From Streptomyces ochraceiscleroticus (GTDB lineage Bacteria; Actinomycetota; Actinomycetes; Streptomycetales; Streptomycetaceae), in assembly GCF_000720485.1 (NCBI RefSeq), contig NZ_JOAX01000019.1, forward strand, positions 90,651 through 154,650: a DNA stretch of 64,000 nt. The letters are read 5' to 3'. Below, in pieces: positions 51,549-59,962 of the stretch. A program made the translations under genes and the position numbers. Within the stretch, counting starts at the first letter, position 1. The number at the start of each line of letters is the position of its first letter. Under the pieces are notes generated by a model. It did no database searches and had not been told where the DNA came from. It saw only the letters and a program-made list of their open reading frames with translations.

Positions 51549-52433
51549 ATGACACAGAGCACCACCGCCGAGGCACTCCAGCCGCTCCCCGCGCTCGCCC
51601 GCAAGCACCTTCCCGACGAGATCGCCGAGCGGTGGATCGGCCTGCTGCGTCCGGGGCTGCGTCTGGAGAACGCCACGCGTGCGCGTACAGGTACCGGCAC
51701 GGGCACGGCCCCCGTCGTCGGCCGGCTCGGCGGCCTGCCCGAGCTCCCGGAGAACGAGGAATGGCCCGTGTGGCAGGGCCAGGGCCCGCTCTCCTTCGTC
51801 GCGTCCCTCGACTGCGCCGTGCTCCCCTCCGCCGCCCTCGACATAGCCATGCCGGCCGACGGCACGCTGGCCTTCTTCTACTTCGACGGTCAACTGGACG
51901 ACGGCTGCGCGGTGGTCGCGCCCGACGACCCCGACACCTGGGCGGGAGCGCGCGTGCTGTACATACCGGCGGGCGTCCCCGTCACCGAGCGGGCGGCGCC
52001 GGAGGGGATCCGGCCGTATCCCGAGGTAGCGCTGACGGCGCGCCTGGAGACGACCGCACCGTATCCCTGGCACCCGGTGGTCTACCGGGAGTTCGGGCCG
52101 ATGCCCGACGATCACCCGGTGTGGGACGAGGAGTTCCAGGAGGCCGTGTGGGGCCACTTCGACGGCACGGAGCACCGCATCGGCGGCCACGCCCACCCGG
52201 TGCAGGACGCGGTGGAGTACGAGATCGCCCGCGGCGCCCTGGGCAGCCCGCCGTGGGACGACCCCCGTATCAAGGAGGAGGCCCTTGGCTGGGTGCTGCT
52301 CGCTCAGTTCGACACGGACGACGACGCCGACATGATGTGGGGCGACTGCGGCGCCCTCTACTGGCTCATACGCCCCGAAGACCTGGCCGAACGCCGCTTC
52401 GACCGCGCCCTGTTCACCTGGCAGTGCGGCTGA
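51549..52433 (+). CDS. DUF1963 (YwqG-like) protein
   Basis: 294 residues. GRLGGLPELPENEEWPVWQGQGPLSFVASLDCAVLP and DGTLAFFYFDGQLDD near the middle, and MMWGDCGALYWLIRPEDLAERRFDRALFTWQCG at the end (in parts), are the DUF1963/YwqG signatures: a conserved proline-tryptophan entry and a terminal single-stranded beta fold. Function is unknown; the bacterial YwqG genes are sometimes linked to toxin-immunity loci, but nothing of that kind is adjacent. The ATG at 51549 was preferred to one at 51519. Confidence 0.85.
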   Translation: MTQSTTAEALQPLPALARKHLPDEIAERWIGLLRPGLRLENATRARTGTGTGTAPVVGRLGGLPELPENEEWPVWQGQGPLSFVASLDCAVLPSAALDIAMPADGTLAFFYFDGQLDDGCAVVAPDDPDTWAGARVLYIPAGVPVTERAAPEGIRPYPEVALTARLETTAPYPWHPVVYREFGPMPDDHPVWDEEFQEAVWGHFDGTEHRIGGHAHPVQDAVEYEIARGALGSPPWDDPRIKEEALGWVLLAQFDTDDDADMMWGDCGALYWLIRPEDLAERRFDRALFTWQCG

Positions 52434-52451
52434 CGAAAAGCCATAAGCGGC

Positions 52452-52491
52452 CGGTCGGCCGGTTACTTCCTCGGTCGGCCGGTCACTTACC
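52452..52491. repeat. Two tandem 20-base copies of the TetR gene end
   Basis: CGGTCGGCCGGTYACTT begins at 52452 and 52472. The second copy contains the AAG-TGA end of the TetR gene (minus strand); the first, outside the gene, carries AAG-TAA. Same layout as the repeats at 19002, 32394 and 41838. Confidence 0.8.
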
Positions 52492-53070
52492 CGCACCCGC
52501 TCCCTCAGTCGGGAAGCGGGTGAGAACGGTATGGGCGAGTCCTCGGGCGTACTCGGCGTCCAGCAGGCCCGGGCGGAAGAGGATGCGGTACATCATCGGC
52601 GCCACCAGATGGTCGAGGACCGTGTCCACGTCGGGCGCCGGCTCGCCCCGCTCGGCGGCGCGGTCGAGGAGCACGGCGACCTGCTCGACGGCGTACGCCG
52701 AGCACTGCCCGGCGTTACCGCCCTCCCGGTCACCGGCGAGCGCGTCCTGGATGTAGGCACGGCCGGCCGCCGAGGACATCTCCTCCAGCCACTCCGCCGC
52801 CCAGGTCTCCAGGTCCGTGGCCAGGCTGCCGCGGTCGGCGGGCGGCCCCTCCGGGCGCAGCCGCTCCACCGCCACGTCGGACAGCAGTTCCTGCAGGTCC
52901 CCCCAGCGCCGGTAGATCGTCGAGGGGGTGACCTCGGCACGCGCCGCGATCAGCGGCACCGTCAGCGCCGCACGCCCCACTTCGGTTTCCAGCTCACGTA
53001 CGGCCCGGTGCACCGACTCCTGAACGCGTGCGCTCCGCCCGCCCGGGCGGGTCCTCGGCTTTGCTCCCAT
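52483..53070 (-). CDS. TetR-family transcriptional regulator
   Basis: 195 residues. The HTH is at about 25-70 (LTVPLIAARAEVTPSTIYRRWGDLQELLSDVA) with a TetR_C-type domain after it (RAYIQDALAGDREGGNAGQCSAYAVEQVAVLLDRAAERGE in parts). It is transcribed away from the amidase, whose stop lies 16 bases from the TetR start. One of three look-alike 25-base operators covers its promoter, the other two lie in front of the amidase/AtzG pair and the MBL gene, so it is the best candidate to regulate itself and all of them. Confidence 0.9.
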   Translation of the reverse strand: MGAKPRTRPGGRSARVQESVHRAVRELETEVGRAALTVPLIAARAEVTPSTIYRRWGDLQELLSDVAVERLRPEGPPADRGSLATDLETWAAEWLEEMSSAAGRAYIQDALAGDREGGNAGQCSAYAVEQVAVLLDRAAERGEPAPDVDTVLDHLVAPMMYRILFRPGLLDAEYARGLAHTVLTRFPTEGAGAGK

Positions 53071-53079
53071 TCCCCTAGG

Positions 53080-53104
53080 TTAACGCTACTTCTTTGCTAC
53101 AAGG
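53080..53104. promoter_or_regulatory. Operator copy C (TetR promoter)
   Basis: Matches the TAACGC..A.....TTGCT...AAG pattern of the two copies at 54836 and 54878. It begins 10 bases upstream of the TetR start and overlaps the amidase 3' end. Likely site for autoregulation. Confidence 0.55.
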
Positions 53105-54552
53105 CAGGTGTCCACCGCTGCTCGCGGCGCGGGACCGAATTCCTGCTCGTAGGCACCCGCCGCGCCCAGCAGCGCGGCCTCACCGTACGGCCGACCGATC
53201 AGTTGCATACCGATCGGCAACCCCTGCAGGTCGAACCCCACCGGCAGGGACAGCGCAGGCAACCCGGTGATGTTCGCGGGCGCGCAGAGCCGTACGTACG
53301 CGTCGGCCACCGTCTCTGTCGTCCCGTCCGGCCAGCCGAACGCCTCCTGCCCGGCCTGCGCGGCGGTCGCCGGTACGGTCGGCGCCGCGATCAGGTCCAC
53401 CTGTCCCAACAGCCCTTCCCATTCCCGCCGCATCAGCGTGCGGGCCCGCTGGGCACGTATGTGGTCGACCGCAGGCAGCAGCGCGCCCGCCTCCAGCAGC
53501 ACCCGTACGTCGTCTCCGTACAGCTCGGGCGCGTGACCCAGTTGCTCGGCGTGGTACGCGGTCGCCTCGGGCACCATCAGTCCCCACTGGACCGCCTGGA
53601 CGTAGCGGTGCAGCGGGATCTTCACGTCCACCAGGCGGGCCCCGAGGTCGGCCATCCGGTCCAGAGCGGTCCGCACGGCGGCTTCCACCTGCGGGTCGAC
53701 ACGGTCGAAGAAGTAGTCGGAGGGAACCCCCACCCGGACGCCGTCCAGCCCACCGCCTCGCGGTATCCCGTATCCGGGTCCGCGCCCGTCTCCTCCGTGC
53801 CCGTGTCCGCCTCCTCCGTGCCCGTGCCCGTACTCGGATCCGGGGAGGCTGTCCGCGCCGCGGTCGGCGATGGCCTCCAGTACCAATCCGGCGTCCCGCA
53901 CCGTACGCGTGATCGGACCGACGTGGTCCAGCGACCAGGACAGTGCCGCCACCCCGTCCCGCGGCACCAGTCCGTACGTCGGTTTCAGACCGACAGCGCC
54001 GGTCAACGCGGCGGGCACCCGGATCGAGCCACCCGTGTCCGTCCCCAGCGCGAACGTCGCCGACCCGGCCGCCACCGCGGCCGCCGATCCGCCGCTGGAA
54101 CCTCCCGGCACCCGGTCCGGCGCCCACGGATTGCGGGTCTGCGGCGTCGTCAGTCCATAGGCGAACTCATGCGTGTGCGCCTTGCCCAGCAGCACCGCGC
54201 CCGCCCGCTTCAGCCGCGCGGTGACGGCCGCGTCCCGGTCCGGTATCCGGCCGGCGCGGACGGCCGAACCGGACGCGGTCACCACGCCCGCGGTGTCGAT
54301 GAGGTCCTTGAGGGCCATGGGAATGCCGTGCAGCGGGCCACGGCGCCGCCCGGCGGCGATCTCCCGTTCCGCGGCGGCGGCCTGCTCGCGCGCCGAGTCC
54401 GCCGTGACGGCCGCGTAGGCGTTCACGAGCGGCTCGGTCGCCTCGATGCGCGCCAGGACGGATTCGGTCAGCTCCACCGGGGACAGGTGCCCGTCGCCGA
54501 TCGCGTCGGCCGCCTCGGCAAGGGAAAGCTCGTAGGGCTGCACGACGGTCAC
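53086..54552 (-). CDS. AtzE/GatA-like amidase with Gly/His-rich insertion
   Basis: 488 residues, amidase-signature fold. Triad: lysine in MALKDLIDTAG, the GGSSGGSAAAVAAGSATFALGTDTGGSIRVPAAL block with both serines. PTYGLVPRDGVAALSWSLDHVGPI is also classic. A 30-odd residue insertion (about 265-295; SEYGHGHGGGGHGHGG) is present in a surface loop, could bind metal and is unusual. The preceding small gene resembles AtzG, the partner of 1-carboxybiuret hydrolase AtzE, so a similar amide/urea-type hydrolase is plausible. The GTG start is coupled to that gene. Confidence 0.85.
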   Translation of the reverse strand: MTVVQPYELSLAEAADAIGDGHLSPVELTESVLARIEATEPLVNAYAAVTADSAREQAAAAEREIAAGRRRGPLHGIPMALKDLIDTAGVVTASGSAVRAGRIPDRDAAVTARLKRAGAVLLGKAHTHEFAYGLTTPQTRNPWAPDRVPGGSSGGSAAAVAAGSATFALGTDTGGSIRVPAALTGAVGLKPTYGLVPRDGVAALSWSLDHVGPITRTVRDAGLVLEAIADRGADSLPGSEYGHGHGGGGHGHGGDGRGPGYGIPRGGGLDGVRVGVPSDYFFDRVDPQVEAAVRTALDRMADLGARLVDVKIPLHRYVQAVQWGLMVPEATAYHAEQLGHAPELYGDDVRVLLEAGALLPAVDHIRAQRARTLMRREWEGLLGQVDLIAAPTVPATAAQAGQEAFGWPDGTTETVADAYVRLCAPANITGLPALSLPVGFDLQGLPIGMQLIGRPYGEAALLGAAGAYEQEFGPAPRAAVDTCLVAKK

Positions 54553-54776
54553 CGCTCGTCGGCGCGGTAGGAGGGGGCGGGCGAGATGTCCGCCAGGTCG
54601 AGCTCCCGGAGGCGGCTGACCACGGCCAGGATGTGGTCAGCGGTGGCGGCGACGACCGGATGCCGGTCAGCGCGCAGCGGAACCCCGGCACGCTCGGCCG
54701 CCGCCGCGGCGCTCTGCGGAGTATGGCCCGGAAGGGGAGGAAGGCCAGGGAGAGGAGGAAGGGGAGTCAGAGACAT
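54549..54776 (-). CDS. Small AtzG-like (DUF4089) protein
   Basis: 75 residues. GVPLRADRHPVVAATADHILAVVSRLRELDLADISPAPSYRADER (in parts) follows the DUF4089/AtzG plan: an Ala-rich helix, a hydrophobic arginine-containing helix and a closing proline-rich APxYR end. AtzG is a short chaperone-like subunit of the AtzE amidase. Here it lies immediately before an AtzE-like amidase and overlaps its start by four bases. The leading proline-rich LPPLPGLPPLPG stretch is extra. Start: ATG 54776. Confidence 0.6.
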   Translation of the reverse strand: MSLTPLPPLPGLPPLPGHTPQSAAAAAERAGVPLRADRHPVVAATADHILAVVSRLRELDLADISPAPSYRADER

Positions 54777-54835
54777 GGGCTGATCCGCGTCTTTCGTGAG
54801 TGGTCGTGAGGACGACGGTAGGCCGCCACCCACCA

Positions 54836-54860
54836 CTAACGCAAACTATTTGCTTTAAGG
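54836..54860. promoter_or_regulatory. Operator copy A (between the AtzG-like and MBL genes)
   Basis: TAACGCAAA, CTA, TTTGCTTTA: a near-perfect dyad (8 of 9 arm bases) inside the 25-base element shared with copies B and C. Lies upstream of both divergent genes. Confidence 0.6.
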
Positions 54861-54877
54861 CTTCGCCTCCTCTATCG

Positions 54878-54902
54878 TTAACGCAACGTCTGCGCTTTAA
54901 GT
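54878..54902. promoter_or_regulatory. Operator copy B (upstream of the MBL gene)
   Basis: TTAACGCAACGTCTGCGCTTTAAGT shares TAACGCAA and GCTTTAAG with copy A, spaced identically; the start-to-start distance of 42 bases is four DNA turns, so the two sites face the same side of the helix. Confidence 0.6.
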
Positions 54903-54949
54903 TTCCCGGCTCACCCACTCGCCTCCACTCCGCGCCCGCGAGGACCCCC

Positions 54950-55852
54950 ATGCCTGACCGCACCCCCAGCCCCGCTCCCGCCACCTGGACCATCGGCGAC
55001 ATCACCATCCACCGCATCGACGAAACCGAACTGCCGCCGGAGACCGGCCCCTGGCTGCTCCCCGACGCCACCCCGGACGTGGTCGCCGAAGCCGCCTGGC
55101 TGCGCCCGGACTTCGCCCGCCCCGACCACGGCCTGCGCCTCGCCAGCCACTCCTTCGCCGTGCGGGCGGGCGGACGGCGCATCCTCGTCGACACCGGCAT
55201 CGGCAACGGCAAGGAGCGCGCCAACCCTGCCTGGAATAACCTCCGTACGGACTATCTGGCCCGACTCGAGCAGGCAGGCTTTCCGCCCGAGTCCGTCGAC
55301 CTGGTCGTCCTCACCCACCTGCACACCGACCACGTCGGCTGGAACACTTATTACCGCGACGGTGCGTGGGTCCCCACCTTTCCCCGCGCGCGTTACCTGG
55401 TGGCAGGCGACGAATGGGCGTACTGGTCAGCCGCCGAACTGGACGCCCCGCGGCAGCAGATGTTCCGCGATTCCGTCCACCCGGTGCGTGAACACGGCCT
55501 GCTCGACCCGATCGATGTCCCCGCCGCGGGCGCGGAGATCGCCCCCGGCGTGACCCTCGTACCCAGCCCTGGGCACACCCCCGGCCAGGTCGCCGTCCGG
55601 CTGACCGACGCGGGACAGTCGGCGCTGATCACCGGCGACTGCATCCACCATCCGGTCCAGCTCAGCCGCCCCGACCTGAGCAGTTGCGTCGACATCGACC
55701 CGGCCCGTGCCGTGGCGACCCGTCGCGACCTGCTGGCCTCCCTCGCCGGCACCGACACGCTCGTCCTCGGCAGCCACTTCCCGCCTCCCACCGCCGGCCG
55801 TGTCCAACCCGACGCCTCCGGCTACCGCCTTATCCCGATACCCGGGCAGTAA
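54950..55852 (+). CDS. Metallo-beta-lactamase-fold hydrolase
   Basis: 300 residues. The metal motif THLHTDHVG supplies His123, His125, Asp127 and His128; a further histidine in SPGHTPGQ and Asp in ITGDCIHH complete two metal sites, and GSHFPPP gives the last histidine. The pattern fits lactonase/quorum-quencher and N-acyl-homoserine lactonase-like hydrolases. It is divergent from the AtzG/AtzE pair with two operator copies between, so it is probably co-regulated with them by the TetR protein. The ATG at 54950 follows GAGGA; longer starts cross the operators. Confidence 0.9.
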   Translation: MPDRTPSPAPATWTIGDITIHRIDETELPPETGPWLLPDATPDVVAEAAWLRPDFARPDHGLRLASHSFAVRAGGRRILVDTGIGNGKERANPAWNNLRTDYLARLEQAGFPPESVDLVVLTHLHTDHVGWNTYYRDGAWVPTFPRARYLVAGDEWAYWSAAELDAPRQQMFRDSVHPVREHGLLDPIDVPAAGAEIAPGVTLVPSPGHTPGQVAVRLTDAGQSALITGDCIHHPVQLSRPDLSSCVDIDPARAVATRRDLLASLAGTDTLVLGSHFPPPTAGRVQPDASGYRLIPIPGQ

Positions 55853-55929
55853 CCGACTCCGACTCGGGATCTCGGTGAAGGCGCTACCGCCCGCATGAGG
55901 CCCTCGCCACCGCCCTCACGGAACGACTC

Positions 55930-56718
55930 TCAGGCCCGGGTGAAGCTCCTGGTGTCCAGGCCCAGCCAGGAGCGCAGGCCCTCTTCGCCGGCGGGGAGGA
56001 TGCGCAGCGCACGGCTGTTGGGTGAGCGTTCCAGCCAGCCGCGGTCGACGCAGGCGTCCAGTACCGCGGCGCCCACGGCCCCCGACAGGTGGTGGCACTG
56101 CTCGGTCCAGTCCACGCAGTAACGCACGGCCGGCCTGCGGCTTTGCGGGGCCGTCACGCCGATCTCGGCCAGCATGTCCCAGCCTCGCGGGGTGATCCGG
56201 TATTCGAGGTCCTTGCCCCGGGAGGAGAGCTTGTCCCGTATGGCGCGGTTCGGGTCGTGGCGGCCGTCCCCGCCGACGACTGCCTCCCGCTCGATCAGCG
56301 CGCGCATGACGCCCACGCCGAGGTGCCCGGCCAGGTGGTCGTAACAGGTACGGGCGATGCGCAACGACCGGGCGCGGGTGCCGGAGCGCAACGACTTCGG
56401 TTCGAACGGCGGGGCCAGCCGGGCCAGGGACTCCATGGCGCGTGCGACCTCGGGAGAGGCCAGGCTGTAGTACCGGTGCCGCCCTTGCGTCTGAACGCTG
56501 AGCATCCCGCCGTCCACAAGCCGGCCGAGATGGCCGCTCATCGTGGACAGGGCCACACCGGCCTCGGAGGCCAGCATGGACATGGGAAGTGCGCGCTTGT
56601 CGAGCAGCGCGAGAAGAATGCGGGCCCGAGTCTTGTCGCCGATCAACGCTGCGGGATCAACGAAATTGGCGTCCCCGGCAAGGTCACGCATCGGCTCGAC
56701 TTTCCCCTCGTACATCAA
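55930..56718 (-). CDS. ArsR-like winged-helix transcriptional regulator
   Basis: 262 residues. The ArsR HTH lies at 22-95: ALIGDKTRARILLALLDKRALPMSMLASEAGVALSTMSGHLGRLVDGGMLSVQTQGRHRYYSLAS (in parts). The C-terminal 150 residues, including ITPRGWDMLAEIGV and CVDWTEQCHHLSGAVGAAVLDACVDRGWLERSPNSRALRIL, are a larger sensor than in metal-type ArsR proteins. It is divergent from the DHA2 efflux pump (253 bases), a common local repressor-pump arrangement. The start may be ATG 56718 or 56715. Confidence 0.88.
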   Translation of the reverse strand: MMYEGKVEPMRDLAGDANFVDPAALIGDKTRARILLALLDKRALPMSMLASEAGVALSTMSGHLGRLVDGGMLSVQTQGRHRYYSLASPEVARAMESLARLAPPFEPKSLRSGTRARSLRIARTCYDHLAGHLGVGVMRALIEREAVVGGDGRHDPNRAIRDKLSSRGKDLEYRITPRGWDMLAEIGVTAPQSRRPAVRYCVDWTEQCHHLSGAVGAAVLDACVDRGWLERSPNSRALRILPAGEEGLRSWLGLDTRSFTRA

Positions 56719-56971
56719 GGCCCGGAAGCGACCAGACCTGGCGGTCTACGCACAGCACGAGACCAACAGAGGCATCGAGCAATGTCAATCGACACTCGAC
56801 CGCCAGGAGAAGCAGGCGAAGAGGGCGGCACACGCTTCGGCCGGGACCGAAGGATTTCGACGTTACGGTGAGCGGGCCAACGGGGAGCCAGGCACCTGAT
56901 GCATCGTCAATTAACGCAGCGGACGCGGCAAGGCCGGCGTTGGGTGAGCACAGCAGAGAGAGGTATGTCGC

Positions 56972-58507
56972 GTGCGGGATCCACAGGTGCAAGAGTCCGC
57001 GCCCCGGGCCGGGGCCGGGACCGGGCGCCCGCCAAAACTGCCGCTGATCGCCCTGTGCATGGGCTTTTTCATGGTCATGCTCGACGCCACGATCGTCACG
57101 GTGGCGCTGCCCCCGATCGGGAACGAATTCAGCTCCGGCGGTGACCTCACCGGCGTCCAGTGGGTGGCGGACGGGTACACCGTCGTCTTCGCCGGACTGC
57201 TGCTGTCCGCCGGCTCCATCGGCGACAAACTCGGCAGCCGCTCGGCGTTCCAGGCCGGGCTGGTGCTGTTCGTCGTCGCATCGGCCGGCTGCGGCATCGC
57301 GCCGTCCCTGTGGTTCCTCGTTGTGATGCGGCTGCTGCAGGGGCTGGCGGCGGCGCTCGTCGTACCCACGTCGCTGGCGCTGATCCACGCGTCGTACGAC
57401 GACAAGAAGGACCGCGCCAGGGCGATCGGCCTCTGGGGCGGTATCGGCGGACTGGCCGCGGCTTCCGGGCCGGTACTGGGCGGCCTGCTGGTAGCCGCCT
57501 TCGGTTGGCGGGCGGTGTTCTACGTGAACCTGCCGTTCGGCGCCCTCGGGCTGGTACTGACGGCCCGTCACGTCGTGGCACCGAGGCCCGCGCGAGGCGC
57601 CGCACTCGACCTGCCGGCCCAGGTCCTGGGCGTCCTGACGCTGGTCGCGGTGGCGTTCGGCATCATCGAGGCGGGGCACACCGGCTGGACGGATCCGGCC
57701 GTCCTCTCCTCGCTGGCCCTCTTCGTGCTCTGCGGCGCGGGCTTCCTCCTGGTGGAGAAGCGCACCGCGGACCCAATGCTGCCGCTCGGGCTATTCCGCA
57801 ACGCGACCTTCTCCAGCGCGACGGCCGTCGGCCTCTTCATGAACATCGGCTTCTACGGCCAGTTGTTCGTCGTCAGCTTCTACTTCCAGCAGTACCGCCA
57901 CTACCCGGTCCTCTGGGCCGGACTCGCGCTTCTGCCGCAGACCGCCATGGCGGCCGTCGCCTCCACGCTCGGCGGCCGGATGACGGCACGCACCGGGCCC
58001 CGGGCACCGATGCTGCTGGGGCTGGGGCTCGGCGCGTTGGGGTTCGTCGGGCTGCTGTTGGCGGGCCGGTCGACGCCTTACCCGGAACTGGTGCTGCCGC
58101 TGGCCGTCATCGGCTTCGGCACCGCGTTCACCATGCCGGCCGCGGTCGCCGCGGTCGTCGAATCGGCCCCCGCCCACCGGGCCGGCGTGGCGTCGGGCGT
58201 ACTCAACGCCGCCCGCCAGGTCGGCAGCGCGGTGGGCGTGGCCCTGCTGGGCGCGCTGATCACCCGGACCCCGGATTTCGTCGACGGTATGCGCATCGGC
58301 ACGGTGATCAGCGTGGCCTGCTTCGCCGCGGGGATCCTGCTGGCGGCCTGCGGCGTGGAGCGGGCGGGGCGAGCGGAGCGGGTGGAGCGCAGCCGCCCGT
58401 CGGACGGAGGACTCAGTCGTCGTCCCGGAGGCCATCCTGTAGACACCATACGGAAATCCGCTGGACGAGATTGTTGCCGAAGCCGCCGCGGTTCCAGGGC
58501 TGGGTGA
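56972..58507 (+). CDS. DHA2-family MFS drug-efflux transporter
   Basis: 511 residues, fourteen helices. CMGFFMVMLDATIVTVALPPIG, QWVADGYTVVFAGLLLSAGSIGDKLGSRSAFQAGL and RVLQG-like MRLLQGLAAALVVPTSLALI are the DHA2 (QacA/EmrB) motifs. It exports hydrophobic drugs with proton exchange. The GTG start lies downstream of the AT-richer promoter region. The final 32 residues (after GVERAGRAERVERSR) are arginine-rich and overlap the convergent sulfite-oxidase gene by 95 bases, an unusually deep 3' overlap. Confidence 0.9.
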   Translation: MRDPQVQESAPRAGAGTGRPPKLPLIALCMGFFMVMLDATIVTVALPPIGNEFSSGGDLTGVQWVADGYTVVFAGLLLSAGSIGDKLGSRSAFQAGLVLFVVASAGCGIAPSLWFLVVMRLLQGLAAALVVPTSLALIHASYDDKKDRARAIGLWGGIGGLAAASGPVLGGLLVAAFGWRAVFYVNLPFGALGLVLTARHVVAPRPARGAALDLPAQVLGVLTLVAVAFGIIEAGHTGWTDPAVLSSLALFVLCGAGFLLVEKRTADPMLPLGLFRNATFSSATAVGLFMNIGFYGQLFVVSFYFQQYRHYPVLWAGLALLPQTAMAAVASTLGGRMTARTGPRAPMLLGLGLGALGFVGLLLAGRSTPYPELVLPLAVIGFGTAFTMPAAVAAVVESAPAHRAGVASGVLNAARQVGSAVGVALLGALITRTPDFVDGMRIGTVISVACFAAGILLAACGVERAGRAERVERSRPSDGGLSRRPGGHPVDTIRKSAGRDCCRSRRGSRAG

Positions 58508-59588
58508 CGGGCTGGGTGTGTCCCGAGGCATCGGTGGCGCGGACGCTGAGTACGTGGCGGCCGGGCGTGGCCGTCCAGGGCGCTTGCCAGTACCGCCAGG
58601 CCCAGTCGTGCCCTTCCGGCGGCGCGAGCGCGGCGTCGTGCCAGGAGTGGCCGTCGTCCGTGCTCACCTCGATCTTGGTAAGCGGGGCGCGGCCGGACCA
58701 GGCCCGGCCCTCCAGGCGCACGGAGCCGGGGCGTACGACGCGGGTGCGCGACATGAAATCCGGGAAGCCAGGCGGGATCATCAGGGCCCGCGGCGCGATC
58801 CGGGTGACCGGCTCTCCGGGTTCCTCGGCCTCCCGCCGGTAGCGGTAGGCCACCTCCTGCTGGAATCCGGTGAATGGGCTGTCGACGAGGGTGATCTTCC
58901 GCAGCCACTTCACGTGCGCCATGCCGTACCAGCCGGGGACCACCAGTCGCAGCGGACAGCCGTGCTGCGGCGGCAGCGGCGCGCCGTTCATCTCGTACGC
59001 CACCAGCACTTCCGGATCGGTACCGGTCGCGTCCGCCAGTGGCAGGCTCCGCTGGTAGTCCTGTTCCACGCCGCGCTCGATGCCGTGATCGGCGCCGGTG
59101 AACACGGCCTCGACCGCGTCCGGCTCCACGCCCGCCCTGTCGAGCAGCGTGCGCAGCGGTACCCCGGTCCACTCGGCGGTGCCGACCGCCTCGACCAGCC
59201 AGGGCTGGCTCACGGGCCGTGGCGCGAGCCGGGCCCGGCCGTTGCCGGCGCATTCCATCGTCACCCGTTGGGTGACGGCCGGGAAGGACCGCAGGGCGGC
59301 CATGTCCAGGGTCAGCGGGGTACGTACTCGGCCGCGCACGGTCAGTTCCCACGTGCGGGGATCGGCTGCGGGGATGTCGTAGTGCACCAGTACGTAATGC
59401 AGCCCCGGCGGGGTGAGGTCGTAGCGAAGGGCCTCCAGCGGCAGCCCATGATTGCGGGCCGCGAGCGCGACTTCCTCGAGACTGATGCCCTCGGTGGGAG
59501 CCGCCAGGCGGGCCGGCGCGCTGAGGTCCGCACTGGGATCCGCACTGCGGTCCGCAGTGAATTCACTGGCGCTGACGCGGCCGTCCAT
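58413..59588 (-). CDS. Sulfite-oxidase-type molybdenum-cofactor enzyme
   Basis: 391 residues. The Oxidored_molyb domain contains the molybdenum-ligand Cys113 in TMECAGNGR, GVPLRTLLDRAG and YEMNGAPLPPQHGCPLRLVVPGWYGMAHVKWL. A C-terminal dimerisation domain follows (FMSRTRVVRPGSVRLEGRAWSG, HSWHDAALAP, QAPWTATPGRHVLSVRATDASGH). There is no haem-binding domain or signal peptide, so it would be a soluble enzyme needing a separate electron acceptor. The start at 59588 is the family-like one; a GTG at 59618 adds ten residues. Confidence 0.9.
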   Translation of the reverse strand: MDGRVSASEFTADRSADPSADLSAPARLAAPTEGISLEEVALAARNHGLPLEALRYDLTPPGLHYVLVHYDIPAADPRTWELTVRGRVRTPLTLDMAALRSFPAVTQRVTMECAGNGRARLAPRPVSQPWLVEAVGTAEWTGVPLRTLLDRAGVEPDAVEAVFTGADHGIERGVEQDYQRSLPLADATGTDPEVLVAYEMNGAPLPPQHGCPLRLVVPGWYGMAHVKWLRKITLVDSPFTGFQQEVAYRYRREAEEPGEPVTRIAPRALMIPPGFPDFMSRTRVVRPGSVRLEGRAWSGRAPLTKIEVSTDDGHSWHDAALAPPEGHDWAWRYWQAPWTATPGRHVLSVRATDASGHTQPVTQPWNRGGFGNNLVQRISVWCLQDGLRDDD

Positions 59589-59962
59589 GCCTCCATGGTG
59601 CGCGCCCGGACCGGTCACGTACAGCGGGGTGCCGAAGGCAGGTACGGCGGTGGCGGTTACCGGTTCGGTGGTGGTGATTGCCGGTTCGGCGGTGGAGATG
59701 GATCGCCCCTCGGCGGTATTTGCGAGTCTCTCAGTGGCATTTGCGCGTTTCCTCCCCCGGGAGGACGCTGTTCATGTAAGCCCTGTGGTGCCTTTTGTGT
59801 GCTTCTGACCGCTGACGGCGCCGGGGGACGGCACGCGCTCTCCGCCACCGGCGTCCCCGCCAGGGGAGACGCCCGGCGGATTGCGGACCGTATCCCGGTG
59901 GACTGCGGATCGTATACCGGCGCATCGCGGACCGTGCCGCCCGGCGCTGCAAGGAGAACATC
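59589..59962. other. Intergenic region, divergent sulfite-oxidase and BBE flavoprotein
   Basis: 374 bases without a gene. It holds imperfect repeats of CGGTTCGGTGGTGG/CGGTTCGGCGGTGG (59650-59700) and, further on, of GCGGACCGTATCCCGG-like units (59880-59940), but no convincing dyad or clear promoter box. The ribosome site AAGGAG for the flavoprotein is at 59950-59955. Confidence 0.5.
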
